A stretch of DNA of 64,000 nt from G963667855 sp963667855 (GTDB lineage Bacteria; Planctomycetota; Phycisphaerae; UBA1845): assembly GCA_963667855.2 (NCBI GenBank), contig CAXXKI010000019.1, forward strand, positions 127,505-191,504, written 5' to 3'. The position numbers and the translations under genes were made by a program. Of this stretch, positions 53,792-61,599 are shown piece by piece. Positions within the stretch are counted from its first letter, which is position 1, and each line of letters begins with the position of its first letter. The notes beneath the pieces were generated by a model, which searched no databases, had not been told where the DNA came from, and worked only from the letters and a program-made list of their open reading frames with translations.

Positions 53792-55756
53792 ATGCGACGT
53801 AAAATAAACAATCATAACTTCTTAAAATCCACAAACGGTCCCCGATCAGCGTTTACACTTATAGAGATTTTGATAGTCGTCATTGTTCTCGGAGTACTTG
53901 CCGCCATCGTGGTTCCGCGTTTCTCCGGAGCCGCTGATGGAGCAGTCGACGCGGCAGTCGAAGCAAACGTACATTCACTCAATACACAGGCCGAGATACT
54001 TTTCCGTACTCACCAGGCTAAACACGCACCGGAAAGCGAGTGGATCACAACTTTAGTAAAACTCAAGGCGACGGTAAACGAGCAGCTTCTCGCCGATTGG
54101 ACCATCAGCGGTGAAACTTTTATCGCTCCCAACGATAAGCGATTTGCCTTTAACGCCGAAACCTCTTCGTCTGCGGCCAAGATCCTCGAAGAAACCGAGG
54201 AAACCACTTCAACCGCAGGCGATGAATCTGATCCCCAGAACGGCGACGATTCCTCTTCGGGAACTTCCACAGAGGGATATACGCAGGAGCAGATCCAGGC
54301 CTTAACCGGAGACGATCTGCTGAATGCCTCTCTGACTCCGGAACAGATGGCCTGGCTGACCACTGATCAACTGGCCGAATTCAGCGAATATGATCTGGCC
54401 TCGCTTACGGCTGAGCAGATTGCCGCACTGACCGCGGATCAGATAAACAGCCTGTCGTACGGTCAATTTGAGGCAATAGTCGGGGCTCTTTCTCCTGACC
54501 AGTTATCGGCTGCGAGACCGCAATTGGTCGCCGCTTGCAGTGACGATGTTTTCAATGCCCTTTCGGCGGACCAGGTTGCCGCTTTGACCGAAGCGCAATT
54601 GGCCGAACGGGCAATAGCTGATGACGTTCGCCAACTCCGTTATTCCCAATTCGAGAGTCTTCCTCCCGAGCATATTCCCTACCTTACCCCGGAGCAGATT
54701 GCATCGATTCCCAGCAACTGGTATATGGGTAAGCTTTCTGATGAGCAGCGTGCGGAGTTGACCAAAGCACAGGTACAGGCGTTAAACACGGCCGATATTT
54801 CCCTGGGGCACCTTACCGCTGCCCAGATGGAATACCTTACAGACGACCAATACGCCTCTATTGGGCAAATATCAAGTATTGCTTACGTCCCGCCGGACAA
54901 GGTGGCTCTGCTTTCAACCGACGTAATCGGCTCGATTTCCAGCGACTGGTATATGGGCCAGTATCCGGACGAGGTTAAAGCCGCGTTCACTGCAGAACAG
55001 GTTCAAGCGCTGAACACGGCCGTGATTTCAACCGGTCACCTGACCGAAGCACAGCGGGAATATCTTACCGATGAGCAGTACGCCGCGATCGGCGCCATAT
55101 CCAGTATCGCCTACGTACCACCTGAGAAAGTACCACTTCTTTCGACTGAGGTAATTGGTAAAATACGTAGTGATTGGTATATGGACCAGTACCCCGATGA
55201 AGTTATCGCCGCTTTCACCGCTGAGCAGGTGCAGGCCCTGAATACGGCGGTGATTTCAACCGGGCACCTGACCGAAGCACAACGACAGTACCTTACCGAC
55301 GATCAATACGCCTCTATCGGAAGTATTTCCAGTATTGCCTACGTACCGCCGGAAAAGGTGTACCTGCTCTCCACCGACGTAATTAGCGATATTCCCAGTG
55401 ACTGGTATATGAGCCGGTATCCCGAGGAGGTTAGAGCCGCACTGACTACTGAACAGGTGCAGGCCCTGGATACCAGTTCCGTTTCCATTAAGTATCTGAC
55501 CGAAACCCAGCGTAGCGATTTAACCACCGGGCAAGTCCAGAATGTCCGCTCTTCTGATATCGCCAACCTGTCCGCTACTCAGATTCCTCTGGTTACCACC
55601 ACTCAGATATCGGGATTAACCAGCTCCTATTACTTCAACATGATTCCTGATTCCAGCCTGCACGCAATGACCCGGGAACAGGTTCTTGCCGTGAACGATT
55701 CTCTCTACGAAAACCACAAGGATCGCTTCACGGCCGAACAGCAGTCGTGGCGATAA
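53792..55756 (+). CDS. prepilin-like protein with octapeptide and 76-residue repeats (B)
   Basis: 654 residues, the same length and layout as A. Leader MRRKINNHNFLKSTNGPRSA, then FTLIEILIVVIVLGVLAAIV. The head domain is nearly superimposable on A. The linker is acidic/Ser-rich (about 134-160) instead of Pro/Thr. Octapeptide repeats run about 160-305. Then 76-residue units start with WYM (GKL, GQY, DQY, SRY variants), with inner motif SSIAYVPPEKV replacing the A-type RYVSPTRI. It ends KDRFTAEQQSWR. Divergence is greatest in the 76-residue units, as expected for a surface or partner-specific part. Confidence 0.82.
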   Translation: MRRKINNHNFLKSTNGPRSAFTLIEILIVVIVLGVLAAIVVPRFSGAADGAVDAAVEANVHSLNTQAEILFRTHQAKHAPESEWITTLVKLKATVNEQLLADWTISGETFIAPNDKRFAFNAETSSSAAKILEETEETTSTAGDESDPQNGDDSSSGTSTEGYTQEQIQALTGDDLLNASLTPEQMAWLTTDQLAEFSEYDLASLTAEQIAALTADQINSLSYGQFEAIVGALSPDQLSAARPQLVAACSDDVFNALSADQVAALTEAQLAERAIADDVRQLRYSQFESLPPEHIPYLTPEQIASIPSNWYMGKLSDEQRAELTKAQVQALNTADISLGHLTAAQMEYLTDDQYASIGQISSIAYVPPDKVALLSTDVIGSISSDWYMGQYPDEVKAAFTAEQVQALNTAVISTGHLTEAQREYLTDEQYAAIGAISSIAYVPPEKVPLLSTEVIGKIRSDWYMDQYPDEVIAAFTAEQVQALNTAVISTGHLTEAQRQYLTDDQYASIGSISSIAYVPPEKVYLLSTDVISDIPSDWYMSRYPEEVRAALTTEQVQALDTSSVSIKYLTETQRSDLTTGQVQNVRSSDIANLSATQIPLVTTTQISGLTSSYYFNMIPDSSLHAMTREQVLAVNDSLYENHKDRFTAEQQSWR

Positions 55757-55770
55757 CCTTGAGAAAAGCA

Positions 55771-55820
55771 AAAGGGGGTCCAGGCTTGCTTTTTCATAAG
55801 CGAGCCTGGCTCTCTTTTTA
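55771..55820 (+). terminator. palindromic terminator after gene B
   Basis: 12-bp stem CCAGGCTTGCTT (55780-55791) and AAGCGAGCCTGG (55798-55809), with one G-T wobble, followed by CTCTCTTTTT. It is analogous in position to the hairpin after gene A. Confidence 0.78.
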
Positions 55821-55843
55821 CCCTGGTTACAGTTGTTAAATGC

Positions 55844-58102
55844 TCACGCAGAAGCTGGTTTCAGGTGGGCCTGAATGGTTTCGATCAGATCCATTCTGTT
55901 TATCGGCTTGGTCGCAAAGTCGTCACATCCGGCGTCGAGACATTTCTGCCGGTCGTCTGACATAGCATGAGCGGTTAAGGCTATGATTGGACCGTTATAG
56001 TTCTTCTGACGCAACAGCGTAGTAGCGTGATAGCCATCCATAACCGGCATCTGCATATCCATAATTATGACATCAAACGGTTCACCCTGCTCCATGGCTT
56101 CCAGGGCAGCTTCAACTGCAAGTTTTCCATTAACTACCGAAATGATGGAAGCGCCGGCTTTTTCAAGTATCCGCTGAATGATAAGCCTGTTTGTACTGTT
56201 ATCTTCAGCAAGCAGTAAACGTCCGGTGATAGTCGGTATTGCGGATTGGGTATCACCGGGAAGTTTGCTTCGGGTAATTGACGCCATAGCAAATTTATCG
56301 AGCATTTTAACATCATCCACCGGTCCGGTTTTGATTCTGAGGCGGAAAGCGCTCCCTTGCCCCGGAGTACTCTGAACGGTGAGATCGCCACCGAGGAGTT
56401 GAGCCAGCCTTCTGCTGATGGCCAACCCCAAACCGGTTCCGCCGAACCTGCGGGTAGTGGTAGCATCGGCCTGGTTGAAGGGTTCAAAAAGCTCGTCTAT
56501 CTGTTTGCCCGTAAGACCAATTCCGGTATCGAGTACGTCGAACTGAATTACCGATTCGGCATCATCGTGAATGAAGCCGATTACCAAACGCACGCCCCCC
56601 TCCTCGGTGAACTTGATTGCGTTTCCCAAAAGATTGACCAGGATCTGTTTCAACCTTGTCGGATCGGTGTAGATGAATTCGGGAACCGCCCCGATAAACT
56701 CAACATTAAACACCAGGTTTTTAGCATTGGCCCTCATTTGCATCAGCGATTTGACGTCGGCCACCAGATGTATCGGACAGCAGCGGATGTTTTCGACGTC
56801 CACCTTACCCGCTTCGATCTTTGAGATATCCAGTATATCGTTGATAATCTGAAGCAGGTGTTCGCCGTTCCGACGCACGATAAGGATAGAATCCAGTCTT
56901 TCCGAATCGGACAGGTCTGGATCAAGCATACTTTCGGTCAATCCGAGAATGGCCGTCATAGGTGTGCGAATTTCGTGGCTCATGTTGGCCAGAAATTCGC
57001 TTTTGGACTGGTTGGCCGATTCGGCCTTTATTCTGGCGGAATGAAGCTCGTCCTGAACCTGGTTAATGGTCTCCAGCATCGAGTTAATATCATGCCCTAA
57101 CTCACTCAGCTCATCAGATCCAACCGCCGAAATTCGGGAAAAAAATCCCCTGTTCATGGTTATGGCACTTAAATCCTCCTGCATTTGCGAAACGCGTTTT
57201 ATCACATAGTGATTCAGGAGAATCATGGTAAGTGCCACGATAACGACACTGACTATGATTAGACCAATTATATATTGTGACAGACTTGCCTCTCCGTGCG
57301 TGTAAATATCCCTGTTGGATTCAACGCTGCACAGCAAGACCGGTTTACCGAAAATATCATTGACAACGAAACGAGCGGCGATTTTCGTTTCGCTCAACCT
57401 TTTCACAAGCGGCGAATGAGCTTCAAGCAGCGCCGGCACATCTTTCCGCAGGGATTTTGGTAAACCGTCATTGTTCAAAGAGTGGAATTCGATATCCAAC
57501 TGGGTAAGAGCAGAGAGTCGTTCAGCTTCAAGACCGTCCAGGTATCGCCCCATTATCAGAGTACCCCGTGGAGGTCCGCTCAGGTCGCTTTTTAATATTG
57601 GATTAGCTGTCAGTAAAAGAACCGCTTCCGGCAAACCAACAACGCCAGATACGGATGATTTTGGTTCCCCGTTTTTCAGCAGAGGGTAATTTTCGGCGAT
57701 AAGGGCAAGCAGGGAATTGGGCGGTTGCCGAAGTTCGCTTTCCTGAAGATCCGCTCCCAGATACTGAACAACTTCTCCTTTTGAATTTAAAAAAACCATT
57801 AAGTTGATATCCAGAATCAGGACCGTGTCCAGATTCAGGTTTTCGTCAATATACTCCTGGTTGCGTGTTTCCACGAAATCGTAAGTGGCGTCCCAGTTAG
57901 ACCAGTCTTTGCAGCTGTTCTCCAGGCTCTGAAGTCTGTTTTCCAGTGCTACGGAAAGACGGGATGCGTTTTCCAAAACGATCGTTTCTTCCAGATTAAG
58001 ATATCCGCTACGCATAGTGCTGGCTGCCAGCAGATACAATGCGAGTATCAATGAAAAGCCCACGGCAACGGTTACCAGAAGTGTTTTACGTCGTAATGTC
58101 AT
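55844..58102 (-). CDS. CHASE4 hybrid sensor histidine kinase/response regulator
   Basis: 752 residues from ATG 58102 (the frame is open to 58144). Two membrane helices (about 8-26 and 272-295) bracket a CHASE4-type extracytoplasmic sensor (LENSCKDWSNWDATYDFVE). It continues with a HAMP-like segment, HisKA with SNMSHEIRTPMTAILGL, HATPase_c with NLLGNAIKFTEEG and FGGTGLGLAISRRLAQLLGG, and a C-terminal receiver with phosphoacceptor Asp in VIIMDMQMPVMDG and Lys in FATKPINRMD. It is convergent with the pilin-like pair. No separate output protein was seen, so the output route is unknown. Confidence 0.93.
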   Translation of the reverse strand: MTLRRKTLLVTVAVGFSLILALYLLAASTMRSGYLNLEETIVLENASRLSVALENRLQSLENSCKDWSNWDATYDFVETRNQEYIDENLNLDTVLILDINLMVFLNSKGEVVQYLGADLQESELRQPPNSLLALIAENYPLLKNGEPKSSVSGVVGLPEAVLLLTANPILKSDLSGPPRGTLIMGRYLDGLEAERLSALTQLDIEFHSLNNDGLPKSLRKDVPALLEAHSPLVKRLSETKIAARFVVNDIFGKPVLLCSVESNRDIYTHGEASLSQYIIGLIIVSVVIVALTMILLNHYVIKRVSQMQEDLSAITMNRGFFSRISAVGSDELSELGHDINSMLETINQVQDELHSARIKAESANQSKSEFLANMSHEIRTPMTAILGLTESMLDPDLSDSERLDSILIVRRNGEHLLQIINDILDISKIEAGKVDVENIRCCPIHLVADVKSLMQMRANAKNLVFNVEFIGAVPEFIYTDPTRLKQILVNLLGNAIKFTEEGGVRLVIGFIHDDAESVIQFDVLDTGIGLTGKQIDELFEPFNQADATTTRRFGGTGLGLAISRRLAQLLGGDLTVQSTPGQGSAFRLRIKTGPVDDVKMLDKFAMASITRSKLPGDTQSAIPTITGRLLLAEDNSTNRLIIQRILEKAGASIISVVNGKLAVEAALEAMEQGEPFDVIIMDMQMPVMDGYHATTLLRQKNYNGPIIALTAHAMSDDRQKCLDAGCDDFATKPINRMDLIETIQAHLKPASA

Positions 58103-58407
58103 ACGTTCACCGCCGGCAATCGATGCTATTGCCATGCAAAACACCGATTACCGTTGCCGACCTGGAAAGGCAAAATGACCGCCATCACAGGTCATTGGAA
58201 TAGACCGACCGGACTGCATTCCGGCATAGTTCGTATCAGCAGGATCGGCATCCTCGCTTAGCAGAATTACGAATCCGTAGAGAGGGGAATAGTTACAGCT
58301 TTGCGTGAGTAAGCATTCAACGGCAATAGATTATTTTCATATCACCAATCAGGCAGGAACCATAATCCCTGCCCGATGGTAAAATCCACCGGCTGGCATT
58401 AGTAACG
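58103..58407. other. intergenic, no gene seen
   Basis: About 305 bp between two minus-strand genes. No hairpin, repeat or supported ORF was recognised; it presumably contains the kinase promoter. Confidence 0.4.
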
Positions 58408-58680
58408 TTACTTGTTCCCGGCCGACTTCAGCCAGTTCTGGACATTTTGAGCGAGTAAAGCCGGGTCTCGCTTCTCCAAGAGATGCTGGGCCAATTGTGA
58501 TTTGATTTTCAGATTAGTCATCGCGGTTTCCGCCCGCTTCCACAGCTGATCCTGCTTTTTCTTACCTTCCGCCAGATATAATTCTGTCACCAGCTCCTGG
58601 AGCTTGGTGAGCATAATGGTCTCTTTGTTGTCGTAGTAGTTATTGATAACTTTCTTTTGATAGTTTGAATACTCGGCCAT
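58408..58680 (-). CDS. small conserved-type hypothetical protein
   Basis: 90 residues from ATG 58680 (GAGAAGAAC upstream); the longer frame to 58767 overlaps the promoter region of the next gene. The sequence is highly polar and helical: MAEYSNYQKKVINNYYDNKE, then LTKLQELVTELYLAEGKKKQ and DPALLAQNVQNWLKS. Similar short proteins occur widely in Planctomycetota and Deltaproteobacteria as far as I recall, always uncharacterised. It is divergent from the SGNH hydrolase gene. Confidence 0.65.
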   Translation of the reverse strand: MAEYSNYQKKVINNYYDNKETIMLTKLQELVTELYLAEGKKKQDQLWKRAETAMTNLKIKSQLAQHLLEKRDPALLAQNVQNWLKSAGNK

Positions 58681-58806
58681 CTGTTCTTCTCTATAATGTA
58701 CCTGCCTGGCGCCGACGTTTTCGATACGAGCCAGCGAAGCAGAACAAGTTACCATTATAACAGACAAAGGGAAATGGCAGAGAAACGTGTTTCAGGAGTA
58801 CCAATC

Positions 58807-59589
58807 ATGCCACGGTCAAAAGGGCAGATTTTTCGGAATACTATTTCCATAGTGCTATTGGTTCTGATGCCGGTAATGATGGTTACCGGTTGCGATTCAA
58901 TGAATCTGCAGATACCTGATGAGAATGTTGTTTACATCGCGTTTGGAGATTCAACGACAGCCGGTCCCAGCGACAAGGATTACCACGAGTATTTGCGGGA
59001 GAAGCTCGGGGCAGAGGCCAACACTTTCGCCAACCGGGGGCATAGTGGGGAACGCACTCCAGATGGCATTGAGAGGCTGAAGCAACTTCTTGATCGCAAT
59101 ACCTACCCCAATGCCCAGGTACTCCTGTTCTGGGAAGGCGGGGGCGATCTGGTGGATATTATTCACGATCTGGATCCGTTCCTGCTGTCTTCGCCTAATA
59201 GTTCGAACTTCTGGGCAGCGGATGAACTCGATGAGAAGCTGGATGATATTCGGGATAACCTGATTGAGGCAATACAACTGGGCAGGGACGCGGGGTTGAC
59301 GGTTTACGTGGCCAATTATTTCGATATCCAGGATAGCACCATTCTCTGCGAGGCCATGCAGTTGGATATTTTACTGCCGGGCCAGGCTGCGTTAGCCAAC
59401 GAGTATGTAGCTTTACTGAATAACCAAATCCAACTGGCAGCACTTGCCGGGGGCGCGGAACTGGTTGATGTATCTTCAGTGGCCGAGGAGTTGGCCTCTG
59501 ATTCCTCTAACTACGAAAACTGCACTCACCTAAGCGAGAAAGGCAACGAGATTGCCGCTGAGGTTTTTTACGAAGAAATGAGTAAATAG
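58807..59589 (+). CDS. SGNH/GDSL hydrolase lipoprotein
   Basis: 260 residues from ATG 58807 (AGGAG 8 bases upstream). Lipoprotein signal: hydrophobic SIVLLVLMPVMMVTGC with lipobox VTGC. GDSL block I FGDSTTAGPS supplies the nucleophile Ser. Block II glycine lies in FANRGHSGER. The usual GxND block III is replaced by WEGGGDLVDI. The block V His lies in CTHLSEKGNEIAAEVF, without the typical DxxH spacing. It is probably an esterase or acyl-hydrolase anchored to a membrane; substrate unknown. Confidence 0.8.
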   Translation: MPRSKGQIFRNTISIVLLVLMPVMMVTGCDSMNLQIPDENVVYIAFGDSTTAGPSDKDYHEYLREKLGAEANTFANRGHSGERTPDGIERLKQLLDRNTYPNAQVLLFWEGGGDLVDIIHDLDPFLLSSPNSSNFWAADELDEKLDDIRDNLIEAIQLGRDAGLTVYVANYFDIQDSTILCEAMQLDILLPGQAALANEYVALLNNQIQLAALAGGAELVDVSSVAEELASDSSNYENCTHLSEKGNEIAAEVFYEEMSK

Positions 59590-59823
59590 GATCAGCGAAG
59601 CCTGCTCTACTCTTCAATATATCGTTTTTTCCATCCCACACTCCTCGTAAAAGACGTGAAGAATAGAACAGCCGGAAATACATCAAAATCTCGATTATAA
59701 AATCCCAAACCCGTTTTCTACATATTTGTATGAAGAAAAACCAACGGCCGGACCGATGCTGGAATAACGGAGATTACGTTTGCCCAATGGCAAACCGCGA
59801 TAGGGAATCAGGAAGGGTATATC

Positions 59824-60549
59824 ATGAAAACTTTATTCGGATTTATTCTTATCAGCGTCTCGGTTTTGTGTACGGCCTGTAGCCGGAACCAACAGCGAAA
59901 TTACGCATACGATTCCGGCTATAATTATTTACGTGTTCGACAGCAAAGCCTGCCCGGGTCGGATCCCCGCGTAGTTGTTCTCGAACCATTACCGATTCCA
60001 GATTACAAGCAGCCCTTCCCCGGTTTCGCCTCAGGCGCTGTACCAGTATACCTGACCGGTAACGGTATAAACCGTCCAACCTGTATAAATCCAACCGACC
60101 GACCAATGGATTTGACAATCGAAGGGGAAGGTTTCTTCCCAGTCATGATAAAAAGAAACGGGCGGTTCACTACGGGTTACACCCGGCGAGGAAATTTCAC
60201 AATTGACGCTGAGGGAAGGTTGGCTCTAGGCAACAGTTCCGGCCCCTTGCTTGTACCATACATAACCATTCCGGAAGATACAATTGAAATCGTCATAACC
60301 TGCAATGGATCGGTTACAGTAAAGGTTCCTGGCCATGATGGTTTTAACGAAGTTGGTAAAATCGAATTATCCAGTTTCGAATTTCCATCCGACATGGCCT
60401 ACCTGGGCGATGAAATCTATGTAGCGACAGAACTATCCGGCGAAAAAGTAGAAGGCGAACCCGGTACCAGCGGGTTAGGCATGTTATCTCAAGGAATGGT
60501 GGAACTCGCCTGGCAACCTCGGTTTGTGTATTTATTGGGGATACAATAA
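59824..60549 (+). CDS. lipoprotein with flagellar rod/hook (FlgG/FlgE)-like domain
   Basis: 241 residues. Lipoprotein signal MKTLFGFILISVSVLCTAC (lipobox LCTAC). From about 90 onward it follows the FlgG/FlgF pattern: DRPMDLTIEGEGFFPVMIKR, TTGYTRRGNFTIDAEGRLAL, PYITIPEDTIEIVI, GSVTVKVPG, VGKIELSSFEFP, GEPGTSGLGMLSQGMVELA. It lacks the N- and C-terminal coiled-coil helices that polymerise rod and hook proteins. No flagellar genes are nearby. It may be a repurposed hook/rod domain anchored to a membrane. Confidence 0.75.
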   Translation: MKTLFGFILISVSVLCTACSRNQQRNYAYDSGYNYLRVRQQSLPGSDPRVVVLEPLPIPDYKQPFPGFASGAVPVYLTGNGINRPTCINPTDRPMDLTIEGEGFFPVMIKRNGRFTTGYTRRGNFTIDAEGRLALGNSSGPLLVPYITIPEDTIEIVITCNGSVTVKVPGHDGFNEVGKIELSSFEFPSDMAYLGDEIYVATELSGEKVEGEPGTSGLGMLSQGMVELAWQPRFVYLLGIQ

Positions 60550-60577
60550 TAGAGTCACATCTGCCGAATCAACCGAT

Positions 60578-60596
60578 TAACCGGGACAGGTTGTTC
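60578..60596. repeat. CCGGGACAGGTT repeat half-site
   Basis: TTAACCGGGACAGGTTGTT shares ACCGGGACAGGTT with the left arm of the palindrome at 61464. Confidence 0.45.
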
Positions 60597-60730
60597 AGTC
60601 GTTGGACAAGCCATAGCATACGTCTGAACATTCATTAGAAAATCAATAAAACCTGGTTCCTGGCGATCATCGAATTTAAATTTTCTTGCCGTATAATGAC
60701 CGTTGGATTTTTGTAACACAAGGAGTTGTC

Positions 60731-61363
60731 ATGGGCAAGCAGTATAATTCGAGCGAAGCGGGTAACACAGTCTCTGGTCGTGGGGATGGTGAACACCCAA
60801 TCGAGCGAGTTTCGATGAATCTGTATTTTGGGGTATGGGTGGTAGTAATGGGACTTGTTTCGATCTTAGCTTTCGTTCCGGTCAGTTACGCTATCGCAGA
60901 GAATCCTAAACCGAGCAGTATTATTGCTCTTATGTATTTTGCTTGCTTTTTTGGCTTGGCGGTCGGGTTGTACGTTTTGTGGATTCATAGTCGGTATGTC
61001 GTTCTTGAATGGGATTCCGAAGGATTGGCTTGTCATACTGGTCTCGTGGATCCCGCTCATTATAGATGGCCTTGGTCGGACTTGGAAAAATCCTTCCTTT
61101 TCATTGAACAAATTAAATATGTAAAGGTATTTAGATTTGTTATAGTTTTACCTCAAGAAATTGTAGTAATCGACAATGCTCAGTTAGCTTTCCGAAGTGT
61201 TGACAGGCTTATCAATGCAATACGGCAACATGCAGACGTTGAAACATCAAAACTAGAGCGGAGTAAATCGCCGCGATTGCGGCTGTTGTCGACAATACAA
61301 CCTCGTGCGGGTTGGGATGATATGCTACACCAATACGGTTTGGCCCAACAAAGATGCGAATAG
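60731..61363 (+). CDS. membrane protein with PH-like domain
   Basis: 210 residues from ATG 60731 (AAGGAG 5 bases upstream). Two hydrophobic helices (about 30-52 and 62-85) are followed by a beta-rich region (RYVVLEWDSEGLACHTGLVD, FRFVIVLPQEIVVIDNA) typical of bacterial PH/YcxB-like domains, and a helix with VDRLINAIRQHADVE. No specific role was recognised. A CGGGACAGG repeat precedes it at 60581 and a larger palindrome follows at 61464. Confidence 0.6.
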   Translation: MGKQYNSSEAGNTVSGRGDGEHPIERVSMNLYFGVWVVVMGLVSILAFVPVSYAIAENPKPSSIIALMYFACFFGLAVGLYVLWIHSRYVVLEWDSEGLACHTGLVDPAHYRWPWSDLEKSFLFIEQIKYVKVFRFVIVLPQEIVVIDNAQLAFRSVDRLINAIRQHADVETSKLERSKSPRLRLLSTIQPRAGWDDMLHQYGLAQQRCE

Positions 61364-61463
61364 TGCGTGTTTTCTTGCCAACATGGATCTCCAAAACGCG
61401 ATCTACGGAAAACTGGAATAGTAATCAGGCAGTCAAAACGACTCTCCCGCACTTCGAGCCAAC

Positions 61464-61531
61464 CGGGACAGGTTCGGTTTTGCAGTTTAAGTGGATTTAT
61501 CCACAAACACGGATAAACCGATCCTGTCCCG
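61464..61531. repeat. CGGGACAGG palindrome with nested hairpin
   Basis: Arms CGGGACAGGTTCGGTTT (61464-61480) and AAACCGATCCTGTCCCG (61515-61531) with one mismatch, enclosing a second perfect hairpin GTGGAT-TT-ATCCAC (61491-61504). It lies between convergent genes and may terminate one or both. Confidence 0.7.
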
Positions 61532-61599
61532 ATTATTCATCTTATTGAAGATGCAGGGCTTGCTCGAATATTGTTTTTCCATGGTCCGCAAAGCGGACC

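Noticed and set aside
52205..55700. Repeats in the pilin-like genes considered as a CRISPR or tandem DNA array
   Set aside because: The 228-bp periodicity is conserved as protein, not as identical DNA, and lies within intact reading frames.
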